A DNA stretch of 46,584 nucleotides from Caballeronia telluris (lineage in GTDB: Bacteria; Pseudomonadota; Gammaproteobacteria; Burkholderiales; Burkholderiaceae): assembly GCF_001544495.1 (NCBI RefSeq), contig NZ_FCNZ02000033.1:1-46584 (forward strand). The letters run 5' to 3'. Within the stretch, counting starts at the first letter, position 1, and each line of letters starts with the position of its first letter. Position numbers and translations under genes: made by a program. Below are positions 1 to 8,827 of the stretch, piece after piece. A model generated the notes under the pieces. It was not told the origin of the DNA. It searched no databases and worked only from the letters and a program-made list of their open reading frames with translations.

Positions 1-483
1 CTCGCACAGCCAACTACTTGGTAAGGCATTCATCCATCCGTCCGCGCTTCGCGGACGACAGGCATAAACGAAAACCACCGGTCCGCAATCTCAACCGCAA
101 CCGCAACCGCGAACATCAATCACGCGACCAATGCACCTGACGTCTGAGCGAAGCGAAGACGGATGAATGACTGCTGTACCGTTTCGTTCGCTATGCGAAG
201 ACACAGTGGTTAATCGCACCAAAGCCCTTGGTCCTTTGAGGGCGACACTTAGGCGGTATGTCCACTCAGTACTTTTAGTGCGTTGCCGTGCTGTGACTGC
301 TGCCTGAAAAAGCTGCTTTCTTTGCTTACTTTCTTTGCAGCAGCAAAGAAAGTAAGTCCCGCCCCGGACAGGGGCAGAGCCAATAGACCGACGCGAAAGC
401 AAGTTCCACAACAGAGAAGCGCAGAAGCATCAGCCGGCAGGCGGAAAGCCAAACCCAAAACCCCAAGCGCCAGCGCCCCTGTC
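1..483. other. Non-coding left edge with REP-like inverted repeats
   Basis: I see no convincing gene here; the short ORFs are repetitive or low-complexity. It lies downstream of the last gene of the EPS operon. It holds an 8-bp hairpin (39-46/50-57), a short CCGCAA tandem repeat near 91-112, and a strong 14-bp inverted repeat annotated separately. A CATTCATCC...GTC stretch near 28-42 recurs inverted at 157-168. Confidence 0.6.
325..356. repeat. REP-like inverted repeat, 14-bp perfect stem
   Basis: Positions 325-338 (CTTACTTTCTTTGC) are exactly complementary to 343-356, with a 4-nt AGCA loop. CTTTCTTTGC also occurs directly before the left arm. Palindromes built on CTTTCTTTG/CAAAGAAAG are, from memory, common dispersed intergenic repeats in Paraburkholderia. 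It sits about 130 bp beyond the stop of the last EPS gene and could stop or stabilise that transcript, although no clean U-tract follows. Confidence 0.7.
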
Positions 484-1830
484 CTATTCAATCTTCTCGA
501 CCGAATGCAACATCACCGGCGAAGCCTCACTAACCCGTGCAAACGGCATTTCCGCTGCATCGACGCCGATCGCGTCGCCGACTTCGACATGCCGCCCGTC
601 CAGAGGCCGGCCCCCGACGAGTGAAGCGAGCTTGTCCTCGAGACGCCCGAACACCGCAACCGGCGACAGCCGTTCCTGAGCAAACCGACGCCCCTGCGCG
701 CCGAGATACGCGCGCAACGCGGGATCGTCGACGAGCATGTCGATCGCTTCGGCGAGCTTCGCGACATTCTCCGGCGGCACCACCACGCCGCGCGTGTTCA
801 CCGCCTCGAACAGCTCCATGCCGGGCTGCGCCATCGCAATGACCGCGCGCGCGCTCGCGAACATGCCAGTGAGCTTCGACGGCATCACGAGATCGGCAAC
901 GTCGCCTCGCTGCGGCAGCACGTGAATGTCCGCGAGATTCAGCAATTCGTTCAGGCGCTCGACCGGCTGCAGGCACATGAAGCGGCAGTTCGGCAGATCC
1001 GCGCAGCGTGCCTGCAACTTCGCCTTGGTCGCGCCGTTGCCGCAGAACACGAACACGATGTCCTCGCGATCGGCCATCGCGGCAGCCGTCTCGGCCAGCA
1101 CTTCGAGACCCTGCTTCGCGCCCATGTTGCCCGAATAGAGCACGACCTTCGTATGTTCGGCGATGTTCAGCTCGCGACGGAATTCACTCGGACGATCGAG
1201 CGGAAAGATCGCTGTCGTATCGACCCAGTTCGGCAGCAGGAATGCGTTCGTATCGGTGACGCCCTTGCGCTTGGCGCGCTCCACCATCTTGTCGGAGATC
1301 GACGAGACGACCTTGAAGCGCTGCATGAGCCATCGCTCGATCGCAAGCGCCGCACGTCCCGCCCGTTCGCTCTTCAGCAAGCCGAGCTCGAACGCGGCAT
1401 CGACTTCGAAGTCCTGGATATGCAGCCACGAATTCGCTCGCGTGACGAACGAGAGCGCGAGCGCGGCCGGTGCATTGAGAAGGCTCGGCGCGATCGTCAT
1501 CACGACCTGCGGCCGCCAGCGCGCATGCGAGACGAGGGCGGGAAGCGAAGCCGCCGCGAACGATGCGAGATGCATCAGCCGCTTCACGCCACTCGGACGC
1601 TTAGGCACCCAGAGCGGCGCCCGCGCAACCTCAACGCCGCGCAACGTCTCACGGCGGCCGCGCCACCACGAGAAGCCGTCGGCGACTTTCCACTCCGGAT
1701 AGTAAGGCGGCGCGCACACCACGCGCACGTCATGGCCGCGCGCTGCCAGCGCCTCGGCCATCTCCGCCGTGTACTTGCCCGCACCCGTCAACTCGGGCGC
1801 ATAGTTGAGCCCGTAGATCAGAATTTTCAT
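484..1830 (-). CDS. wcaI: WcaI-type GT4 glycosyltransferase of the EPS operon
   Basis: Predicted 448-aa cytoplasmic or peripheral-membrane GT-B glycosyltransferase that would add a sugar (probably fucose or another hexose) to the lipid-linked EPS repeat unit. The N-terminus MKILIYGLNYAPELTGAGKY is typical of the WcaI/WbuB subfamily, with an Asn-Tyr-x-Pro-Glu plus Gly-rich donor loop. The C-terminal half has the usual GT4 nucleotide-sugar region (LYSGNMGAKQG, then PSKLTGMFASARAVIA). The start at 1830 has a GAGGGA Shine-Dalgarno 5 nt upstream; an in-frame extension to 1908 has no family support. It is the last gene of the operon, 138 bp after the preceding transferase. The acceptor and donor sugars cannot be read from sequence. 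Confidence 0.88.
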   Translation of the reverse strand: MKILIYGLNYAPELTGAGKYTAEMAEALAARGHDVRVVCAPPYYPEWKVADGFSWWRGRRETLRGVEVARAPLWVPKRPSGVKRLMHLASFAAASLPALVSHARWRPQVVMTIAPSLLNAPAALALSFVTRANSWLHIQDFEVDAAFELGLLKSERAGRAALAIERWLMQRFKVVSSISDKMVERAKRKGVTDTNAFLLPNWVDTTAIFPLDRPSEFRRELNIAEHTKVVLYSGNMGAKQGLEVLAETAAAMADREDIVFVFCGNGATKAKLQARCADLPNCRFMCLQPVERLNELLNLADIHVLPQRGDVADLVMPSKLTGMFASARAVIAMAQPGMELFEAVNTRGVVVPPENVAKLAEAIDMLVDDPALRAYLGAQGRRFAQERLSPVAVFGRLEDKLASLVGGRPLDGRHVEVGDAIGVDAAEMPFARVSEASPVMLHSVEKIE

Positions 1831-1968
1831 TTGGTCCCTCGCCCGACGGCCGCACCGTCGCCACGCATCGTGATGCGCGGCGATCGGCACCGGCCTGCGA
1901 TCCGGCATCCCGTCTCGCAGGCCCTTTCTCGTTCTGTAATGCGGTGACGCTCGCTCTCCGTTATAAAA

Positions 1969-3111
1969 TCAATCCATCAGCATCATTGCGCAGCCACGCG
2001 CGATGTTCGCCGCGGCCGACGGGGGATCGAACCGCTGAATCACGTCGACGCAACGCGTTGCAACGCCGGCCGTATCCGAGAACGCTTCGAGCGCCTTCAA
2101 CAGCGTGCGTTGCAAGGCCGGAACGTCGCCCGCGGGAAACGAGTAGCCGGTCACGCCATCGATCACGAGTTCGGGCACGCAGCCGCAGCTCTCGCTGACG
2201 ATCACAGGACAGCCGTGGCTCAGTGCTTCGTTGGTGACGAGGCCCCACGGTTCGCTCCGGCTCGGCAGCACCATGCTGGTGGCGCCAAAGTATTCGCGCG
2301 AGAGCGGCTCGTCCTGCAGGCTGCCGAGAAAATGCACCGAGCCGGTCAGGCCGATGTCGACGACCTTCTGCTTCAGCTGATCGCCCATCGGACCCGTGCC
2401 GACGATACGCAGCGAAGCGTCCGGAATCCGCTGCTTGATTCCGGCGAACGCATCGAGCAGCGTGCCGATGCCCTTCTCTTCCGACAGGCGCCCGACAAAC
2501 AGGAACACCGGCGCATTGCCCTGGCGATAGTGAACGCGATCGGACACCGCCGTCTCTGGCGAGAACGAGCGCGGCAGCGCCGCGGCCTGACACGGAATGA
2601 AGATCTTTTCCTGCTTCGCGCCAAGCGACATCAGATACTCGCGGCTGCGCTGGCCGAAACCGAAGTAGCCGTCGCACAGCGAGAAGAACACGCGCTTCGG
2701 GATCGACGTCAGCATCCGGCGCGGCCGGTCGTTGCCCGTCGAATCGCAGAACACGGCGCGGCGCTTGCCGGTCAGGATGCAGGCGAGCATCATCGCCCAG
2801 TACTCGGGACGGTGATAGCCGGGCAGCACGACGAGATCGGATTTCGCCTTCAGCACTTCCCACGTGAGGCGCATCGTCAGGCGCCAGGTGGGCACGTCTT
2901 CGTAGCAGCCGCTGTAGAGCTTCTTCATCGGATAACGATGGAACGAATAGTCCACGTCCGAGAAGCCGATCCGGTCGTGCTCCGTGTCGGCGATCTGCAC
3001 CATCGAGTAACGGATCGAACCGCTGCCCGAGATGTTGTGCAGCGCGGAGAGCACCGCCCCCTTGTGCCGCGACCACACCACGTTATGAAAGATCGTGACC
3101 GAGCCTGTCAT
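1969..3111 (-). CDS. GT4 family glycosyltransferase of the EPS operon
   Basis: Predicted 380-aa retaining GT-B glycosyltransferase. The C-terminal half carries the GT4 landmarks FVGRLSEEKGIGTLLDAF (donor binding) and SEPWGLVTNEALSHGCPVI (the E-x7-E region). The N-terminal half begins TIFHNVVWSRHKG. It probably extends the lipid-linked EPS subunit on the cytoplasmic face. I start it at 3111, after a purine-rich GGAAGAAAAGAAA stretch. An ATG at 3168 overlaps the fcl stop (TGA at 3165-3167) and would add 19 residues by translational coupling, so the start is uncertain. The donor sugar is unknown; since gmd and fcl lie just upstream, a fucosyl- or mannosyltransferase role is plausible but inferred. 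Confidence 0.87.
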   Translation of the reverse strand: MTGSVTIFHNVVWSRHKGAVLSALHNISGSGSIRYSMVQIADTEHDRIGFSDVDYSFHRYPMKKLYSGCYEDVPTWRLTMRLTWEVLKAKSDLVVLPGYHRPEYWAMMLACILTGKRRAVFCDSTGNDRPRRMLTSIPKRVFFSLCDGYFGFGQRSREYLMSLGAKQEKIFIPCQAAALPRSFSPETAVSDRVHYRQGNAPVFLFVGRLSEEKGIGTLLDAFAGIKQRIPDASLRIVGTGPMGDQLKQKVVDIGLTGSVHFLGSLQDEPLSREYFGATSMVLPSRSEPWGLVTNEALSHGCPVIVSESCGCVPELVIDGVTGYSFPAGDVPALQRTLLKALEAFSDTAGVATRCVDVIQRFDPPSAAANIARGCAMMLMD

Positions 3112-3164
3112 TTTCTTTTCTTCCCTGGAAGTGGAACCGCGAATGCCCGCGTTCAGGTGAGTGC

Positions 3165-4121
3165 TCATTCCGCTACCGCCATCGGTGTCGATGCCGCGTG
3201 ATGTTCCAGGAAGTCCGCATACGTCGCGCGGATGCCGTCCTCGAGGGCGATCGTCGCCTTCCAGCCCATTCGTTCGAGCTTCGACACATCGAGCAGCTTG
3301 CGCGGCGTGCCATCGGGCTTCGTCGCATCGAAGACGAGCTCGCCCTCGAAGCCGACCACGCGGCACACGGTGCGTGCGAGATCGCGGATCGTCAGATCGT
3401 CGCCCATGCCGACGTTGAACACGCCATCGGCGACATCGCCTTCCATCAGGAAAGTAGCGGCATCGGCGAGGTCGTCGACGTGCAGGAATTCGCGCCGCGG
3501 CGTGCCCGAGCCCCAGACTTCGAGAGAACTCGCGCCACGCACCTTCGCTTCATGCGCCTTCCTGATCAGCGCGGGCAGCACGTGGCTGCTCTTCAGGTCG
3601 TAGTTGTCATTCGGACCGTACAGGTTGGTCGGCATCAGCGAGACAAACTTCGTGCCGTACTGCGCGTTGTAGGCCTCGCACATCTTCAGGCCCGCGATCT
3701 TCGCGATCGCGTAGGCCTCGTTGGTCGGCTCGAGCGCGGAGGTCAGCAGATACTCCTCCTTGATCGGCTGCGGGCAGGCCTTCGGATAGATACACGAAGA
3801 ACCGAAGAACACGAGCTTCGACACGTTCCAGCGGCATGCCGCGTGGATCACGTTGGTCTCGATCGCCAGGTTCTCGTAGATGAACGAGGCCGGCATCGTC
3901 GAATTCGCGTAGATGCCGCCGACGCGCGCCGCCGCCAGCAACACCACGTCGATCTGCTGCTCCTCGAAGAAAAGGTTGACGCCGCCCTGGTCGGTCAGAT
4001 CGAGATGCGCACGCGTGCGCGTCACGATGTTGCGGTAGCCTGCCTTCGCAAGCCGGCGCACGAGCGCCGACCCGACCATCCCACGATGCCCCGCCACGAA
4101 GATGCGTGCGTTCTTGTCCAT
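3165..4121 (-). CDS. fcl: GDP-L-fucose synthase
   Basis: 318 aa, the usual length for the WcaG/Fcl family of extended short-chain dehydrogenases. It epimerises at C3/C5 and reduces GDP-4-keto-6-deoxy-mannose to GDP-L-fucose with NADPH in the cytoplasm. The Rossmann loop GHRGMVG is at residues 11-17. The catalytic SSC (108-110) and the YxxxK pair (Tyr137, Lys141) are all present. It lies 6 bp after gmd, whose product is its substrate, so the two are certainly cotranscribed. Together with manC and gmd it completes the route from mannose-6-phosphate to GDP-fucose, implying fucose in the polysaccharide. Confidence 0.96.
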   Translation of the reverse strand: MDKNARIFVAGHRGMVGSALVRRLAKAGYRNIVTRTRAHLDLTDQGGVNLFFEEQQIDVVLLAAARVGGIYANSTMPASFIYENLAIETNVIHAACRWNVSKLVFFGSSCIYPKACPQPIKEEYLLTSALEPTNEAYAIAKIAGLKMCEAYNAQYGTKFVSLMPTNLYGPNDNYDLKSSHVLPALIRKAHEAKVRGASSLEVWGSGTPRREFLHVDDLADAATFLMEGDVADGVFNVGMGDDLTIRDLARTVCRVVGFEGELVFDATKPDGTPRKLLDVSKLERMGWKATIALEDGIRATYADFLEHHAASTPMAVAE

Positions 4122-4127
4122 GGTTCT

Positions 4128-5246
4128 TTACTCGTGATGTTCGAGAGCCTTGAAACCCGCCAGCGTGACGAGCGCGTCGCGACGCGCGATCTGGAAGTCC
4201 GAGCGCACCATTTCCTTCACGAGCGACGAGAACGAGGTCTGCGGCTTCCAGCCGAGCTTCGTATGCGCCTTCGTCGGATCGCCGAGCAGCGTCTCGACTT
4301 CGGTCGGGCGGAAGTAGCGCGGGTCGACGCGCACGATCACCTGTCCCGGCGCGAGCTTCGTTTCGCGGCTCTCGACGCGATCGACGATGCCCACTTCGTT
4401 CACGCCCTCGCCCTCGAAGCGCACATGCACGCCGAGTTCGGCGGCCGCCTGCTGCACGAAGTCGCGCACGCTGTATTGCACGCCCGTCGCGATCACGAAG
4501 TCTTCCGGCTGTTCCTGCTGCAACATCATCCACTGCATCTCGACGTAGTCGCGCGCATGACCCCAGTCGCGCAACGCGGAGAGGTTGCCGAGGTACAGGT
4601 CGTCCTGCAGGCCGACCGCGATGCGGGCGATGGCGCGCGTGATCTTGCGCGTGACGAAGGTCTCGCCGCGCACCGGCGACTCGTGGTTGAACAGGATGCC
4701 GTTGCACGCGTACATGCCATACGCTTCGCGATAGTTCACCGTGATCCAGTAGGCATAGAGCTTCGCGACCGCATAGGGGCTACGCGGATAGAACGGCGTG
4801 GTTTCCTTCTGCGGAATCTCTTGCACGAGGCCGTACAGTTCGGACGTCGAAGCCTGGTAGAAGCGCGTCTTCTTTTCGAGCCCGAGAATGCGGATCGCTT
4901 CCAGGATGCGCAGCGTGCCGATGCCGTCGGCATTGGCCGTGTATTCCGGCTCTTCGAACGAGACCGCGACGTGGCTTTGCGCCGCGAGATTGTAGATTTC
5001 GTCGGGCATCACGCGCTGCACGATGCGCAGGAGGCTCGTCGAATCGGTCAGGTCGCCGTGATGCAGGAAGAGACGCTGGTCCGGATCGTGCGGATCGCGA
5101 TACAGGTGGTCGATGCGGTCCGTGTTGAAGAGCGAGCTGCGGCGCTTCACGCCGTGCACCTCGTAGCCCTTCTCGAGCAGCAACTCCGCCAGATACGAAC
5201 CATCCTGCCCCGTGATGCCCGTGATCAATGCGACTTTACGATTCAT
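4128..5246 (-). CDS. gmd: GDP-mannose 4,6-dehydratase
   Basis: 372 aa and full-length. It converts GDP-D-mannose to GDP-4-keto-6-deoxy-D-mannose, the first committed step to GDP-fucose or GDP-rhamnose. The glycine-rich NADP loop is at residues 9-16 (TGITGQDG). The catalytic T-S-E stretch is at 134-136 (STSELYG), and Tyr158/Lys162 form the YxxxK motif. The ATG at 5246 follows AGGCGAGG at good spacing; an upstream in-frame TTG at 5252 would add two residues and lacks support. The 75-bp gap to wzc contains a GC-rich inverted repeat (about 5277-5299) that may modulate operon read-through. Confidence 0.96.
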   Translation of the reverse strand: MNRKVALITGITGQDGSYLAELLLEKGYEVHGVKRRSSLFNTDRIDHLYRDPHDPDQRLFLHHGDLTDSTSLLRIVQRVMPDEIYNLAAQSHVAVSFEEPEYTANADGIGTLRILEAIRILGLEKKTRFYQASTSELYGLVQEIPQKETTPFYPRSPYAVAKLYAYWITVNYREAYGMYACNGILFNHESPVRGETFVTRKITRAIARIAVGLQDDLYLGNLSALRDWGHARDYVEMQWMMLQQEQPEDFVIATGVQYSVRDFVQQAAAELGVHVRFEGEGVNEVGIVDRVESRETKLAPGQVIVRVDPRYFRPTEVETLLGDPTKAHTKLGWKPQTSFSSLVKEMVRSDFQIARRDALVTLAGFKALEHHE

Positions 5247-5321
5247 TCTCAACCTCGCCTATTAGCCTGTTCGATTCGGCGCGCTCGGTGGCGCGCCGTG
5301 TGTTTGTGTCCACGATCTTTT

Positions 5322-7550
5322 TTATTCGGAGATGCTCTCGTAGCCGTAATAGCCTGCGTAGGTGCTGCCCATCAGCATCTTCGACTGCGGTACGTCCGTC
5401 AGCAAAACGCCCTTCATGTTCACGCCGCCGTGGTGCAGGCGCTTCATCGTTTCGCCGATCTCCTGCACCTGGTTCTTGCCGTGGCGCACGACGAGCAGGC
5501 TCGTGCCCGCATGCTTGCCGATGACGGTGGCATCGGTGACCGCGAGAACCGGCGGCGTGTCGACGATGACGAGGTCGTAGCGGTGCTTCAGCTCTTCGAG
5601 CACTTCGCCGAGGCGATCGCTCATCAGCAGCTCGGACGGATGCGACGGCAGCGATCCCTTCGTGATCAGGTCGACGCCCGGCAGCACGTCGTGCAGGATC
5701 GCGCCCGACACGTCGGCACCCATCAGCACATCGGACAGACCCGGCGAATGACGCACGCCGAAGTGCGAGTGGATGTCGCCGCGGCGCATGTCGCCGTCGA
5801 TCAGCAGGACGCGCTTTCTCGTCGATGCGACGAGCGTCGCGAGGTTGACCGAGAGGAACGACTTGCCGGCTTCCGGACGCGAGCCCGTCAGCATCACGAC
5901 GTTGTTGCGTGCTTCGGCCATCTGCAGTTGCAGCGACGTGCGCAGCCCGCGGATGCCTTCCACCGCGGCGTCTTCCGGCGCTTGCGCGGCGAGCACGTGC
6001 AGTCCTTCGTGACGCTGGCCGACCTTGCGTTGCAGACGCAGTTGCGTGTTGCTGCGCGGGACGATGGCGAACACACGCACGCCCAGTTGACGCTCGATGT
6101 CTTCCGGACGCTCCACGCCGCCATACAGCGCCTTGCGAACGAACGCGACGATGATGCCGAGCAGGAGGCCCACGCCCGCGCTGATCAGGATCACGATCAG
6201 GCGCTTCGGACGAACGGGATCGTCGGCGGCTTGCGCGAAGTCCACGACCCGCACGTTGCCGATCTGGCCGGCCTTCGCGACGCGCAGTTGCTGCGCCGTG
6301 TTCAGGAGGTTCGTGTACAGCTCGGTGTTCACCCGCACGTCACGCAACAGGCGCAGCGCGGTCTGCTCGGTATCCGGCAGCACGGACACGCTCTTGCCGA
6401 GTCGGGTCTGTGCGCTCGACAGCGCGCCGATCTGCGCGTCGAGTGCCTGCACCGACGGATGGTTCGCCGTGAAGCGTTGCGACATCTCGGCACGTTGCTG
6501 TTGCAGATCGGTGAGCTTGGTCTTGTTGTCGACGATCTGTTGCAGCAGCAGGCGGCTTTCCTCGGAGAGGTCGACCGTGCCCTGACGATTGCGGAACGTG
6601 TTGTAGCGCTGTTCCGCTGCGTCGAGCTGCTTGCGCAGTTCGGGCAGTTGTTCATCGAGGAACGCGAGCGTGTGCTCGGCTTCGAGCGAACGCTTCTCGA
6701 CATCCTGCTGCACGAAGCGGCGGGCGATGTTGTTGACGATCATCGAGGCCTGCTTGCTGTCGCCGCCTTCCAGGCTCACGCCGATGATGCCGGATTGCAG
6801 CGCGGTCTCGGCCACCGTCAGGCGCTTTTGCAGCAGGTCGATGGTGCCGAGCGTCGAGGCGCGTTGCAGTTCGAACTGCGATCCCGCCGGGCCGACCAGC
6901 TTGTCGACCTTCAGCTTGACCGGACCGAGCGTGCTCGAACCCGCCACGACTTCGCCGACACGGCCGGTGAGGATCGCGACGCCGTCCGGATCGTTCAGCA
7001 CGTAGCTGCCGTTTTCGCCTGCGACGAGCGTGAAGGTCTTCTCGTACTGCTCCTTCGGCGTGTCGAAGAGCGGCACTTCGATCTGCTCGTTGCCCCATGC
7101 GAAGCGCTGCATGTAGCCCTTCGGCATCGGGATGTTGAACGTCGACAGCGCGCTCGAGATGAGTCCGCCGACGAACGGGAAGTAGCGCGGCGCCGCCGTG
7201 ATGTCGAGATGCATGCGATGGACCGCGTCTTCCACCACGAGGCGCGAGCGCAGCAACTCGATTTGCGCGGCAGTCGTCGACTTGGAGTCGAACATCTGCG
7301 ACACGGTCTGCATCGCGTTCTGGTTGTTGTTATTGTTGTTCGCGTTGTTGCTTTCTTCTACCTGGATCAGCGCATCCGCCCGGTACGTGGGCGGTGCGAG
7401 GAACGCGTACGCCGCCCCCAATGCGATCACCGCGATCATGACGGAGGTAACTAACTTCCAGTTGCCGAGAACGGCCGCCAGATAGTCCGATAATCGCAGC
7501 TCGTCCCCCGTCGAAACGTCCGAGTATCGTGTGTCAAAGTTCATCGCCAT
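5322..7550 (-). CDS. wzc: Wzc/BceF-type tyrosine autokinase and chain-length regulator
   Basis: 742-aa inner-membrane BY-kinase that couples EPS polymerisation to export with Wza. An N-terminal Wzz domain is flanked by membrane segments at about 33-53 and 450-471, and a periplasmic coiled coil spans about 285-425. The cytoplasmic kinase has Walker A GSRPEAGKS (556-564), Walker A' VLLIDGDM (581-588) and Walker B LVIVDTPP (660-667). The C-terminal autophosphorylation cluster has only four tyrosines (731, 734, 735, 737). An Asn-rich run at residues 68-78, just outside the first membrane segment, is unusual. The start at 7550 is the second in-frame candidate; the ATG at 7544 is also possible and the ribosome site is weak. 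No cognate low-molecular-weight phosphatase gene is adjacent. Confidence 0.95.
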   Translation of the reverse strand: MAMNFDTRYSDVSTGDELRLSDYLAAVLGNWKLVTSVMIAVIALGAAYAFLAPPTYRADALIQVEESNNANNNNNNQNAMQTVSQMFDSKSTTAAQIELLRSRLVVEDAVHRMHLDITAAPRYFPFVGGLISSALSTFNIPMPKGYMQRFAWGNEQIEVPLFDTPKEQYEKTFTLVAGENGSYVLNDPDGVAILTGRVGEVVAGSSTLGPVKLKVDKLVGPAGSQFELQRASTLGTIDLLQKRLTVAETALQSGIIGVSLEGGDSKQASMIVNNIARRFVQQDVEKRSLEAEHTLAFLDEQLPELRKQLDAAEQRYNTFRNRQGTVDLSEESRLLLQQIVDNKTKLTDLQQQRAEMSQRFTANHPSVQALDAQIGALSSAQTRLGKSVSVLPDTEQTALRLLRDVRVNTELYTNLLNTAQQLRVAKAGQIGNVRVVDFAQAADDPVRPKRLIVILISAGVGLLLGIIVAFVRKALYGGVERPEDIERQLGVRVFAIVPRSNTQLRLQRKVGQRHEGLHVLAAQAPEDAAVEGIRGLRTSLQLQMAEARNNVVMLTGSRPEAGKSFLSVNLATLVASTRKRVLLIDGDMRRGDIHSHFGVRHSPGLSDVLMGADVSGAILHDVLPGVDLITKGSLPSHPSELLMSDRLGEVLEELKHRYDLVIVDTPPVLAVTDATVIGKHAGTSLLVVRHGKNQVQEIGETMKRLHHGGVNMKGVLLTDVPQSKMLMGSTYAGYYGYESISE

Positions 7551-7622
7551 GGTCTCGCTCACTCTTTCTGACTTGCGCATTGGGCGGCGCGCGACCCCCG
7601 CGCGCCTACTCGCTTACTTCGC

Positions 7623-8810
7623 TTACTTGGTTACGATTGCTGCGGTCAAGCCTGCGTTGATGGCCGGCAGCAGCAGGTTCAGCACGCGGCTAAAGCGTAC
7701 GAGACCGCTGTTGTCGATGTACACGACGTCCTTCGGTTGCAGCTCGAAGTTGTTCGCGAGCAGCATCGATACCGGCGAACGCGCATCCAGCTTGTAGATC
7801 TCCGGCTTGTCGCTCTGTCCGTTGCGGATCACGTACGTCTCTTTCGGATTCGACGTTTCCTGGTTCAGGCTGCCTGCTTGCGAAATCGCGTCGGACAGCG
7901 TGAGCTTGCCGTTCTTCATCGGCAGCACGGTGGCGGGCTTGTTCACTTCACCCATCACGTAGATGCCGTTCTCGTCGCGCGAGTCGACGCGCAGCGAATC
8001 GCCCGGCTTGAGCACGATGTCCGAAGGCGTGCGGCCCTTCTTCGTCATGCCGGCCATGTTGATGTGATAAGTCGTACCGTCACGCATCAGTGTGACGCGG
8101 CTTTGATCCGCGCTCGGTGCGAAACCGCCCGCACGACCGATGGCTTCCGTCAGCGTCATCGGAATGTCGTTGAAGGTCTGCGTGCCAGGTGCGCGCACTT
8201 CGCCGTCGATATACACCTGCGACGAACGGAACGACGACACGCGCACCGTGAGCTGCGGCTTCACGAACACCTTCGAGAGTTCCTTGTACAGCTCGCGCTG
8301 AACCTGCTCGGCCGTCTTGCCCGCGACGTGCAGCGGCTTCGTCACATACGGGAACTGCAGGTTGCCGTCCGCATCGACGACGAAACCGGGCGCCGCATCC
8401 GACGGACGCGTGTTCGGATTCGGCTGGCCGAGCGCCGCGACGAGTTCCGGGTGATCCCAGACCGTGATCTGCAGCACGTCGCCCACGCCGAGCGTGTAGG
8501 CGCTCGTCGTGCCGAAGAGGCCGGCGAGCGGATCGGGTCCCGTCGAGGCCGGCTGCTCGGCGCGCATCTTGCGCACGAGCGACAGGTCGATCGGGGTGAT
8601 CGGGATGTTCACTTCGGATGCCGGATCGCCGGCATCGTTGCTCGTTTCGACGAGCGTCGCGGGCGTCTGCATGCGCATGCCCGGAGCCAGACCGCAACCG
8701 GCAAAGAGTGCGCACAGCGTGGCAGCCGCGGCGAGCGTGCCGAGCCGGAAACCCGACACGCCGCGTTTGGCGGCCAGCGACGTGGTGCTTGTTTGTTGTT
8801 GGATGAGCAT
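7623..8810 (-). CDS. wza: Wza/BceE-type outer-membrane polysaccharide export lipoprotein
   Basis: 395-aa OPX protein that forms the outer-membrane channel for the EPS. The N-terminus has a signal peptide with hydrophobic residues about 25-38 ending in LFAGC, so Cys39 is the predicted lipidated residue. The polysaccharide-export domain begins at about 105 (YTLGVGDVLQITVWDHPEL), followed by SLBB-like repeats (VYIDGEVRAPGTQTF and IYVMGEVNKPATV). The C-terminal helix (about 370-393) is amphipathic or hydrophobic, as expected for the membrane-spanning Wza helix. The start at 8810 has an upstream GGGGA. It is placed between wcaJ and wzc, the same bceB-E-F logic as in cepacian clusters. Confidence 0.95.
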   Translation of the reverse strand: MLIQQQTSTTSLAAKRGVSGFRLGTLAAAATLCALFAGCGLAPGMRMQTPATLVETSNDAGDPASEVNIPITPIDLSLVRKMRAEQPASTGPDPLAGLFGTTSAYTLGVGDVLQITVWDHPELVAALGQPNPNTRPSDAAPGFVVDADGNLQFPYVTKPLHVAGKTAEQVQRELYKELSKVFVKPQLTVRVSSFRSSQVYIDGEVRAPGTQTFNDIPMTLTEAIGRAGGFAPSADQSRVTLMRDGTTYHINMAGMTKKGRTPSDIVLKPGDSLRVDSRDENGIYVMGEVNKPATVLPMKNGKLTLSDAISQAGSLNQETSNPKETYVIRNGQSDKPEIYKLDARSPVSMLLANNFELQPKDVVYIDNSGLVRFSRVLNLLLPAINAGLTAAIVTK

Positions 8811-8827
8811 ATTGGTCGTCCCCTGCG

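Noticed and set aside
3198..7454. A 1418-codon plus-strand open frame
   Set aside because: It is antisense to fcl, gmd and wzc, which have clear families; its sequence is His/Arg/Gln-rich, typical of a high-GC shadow frame.
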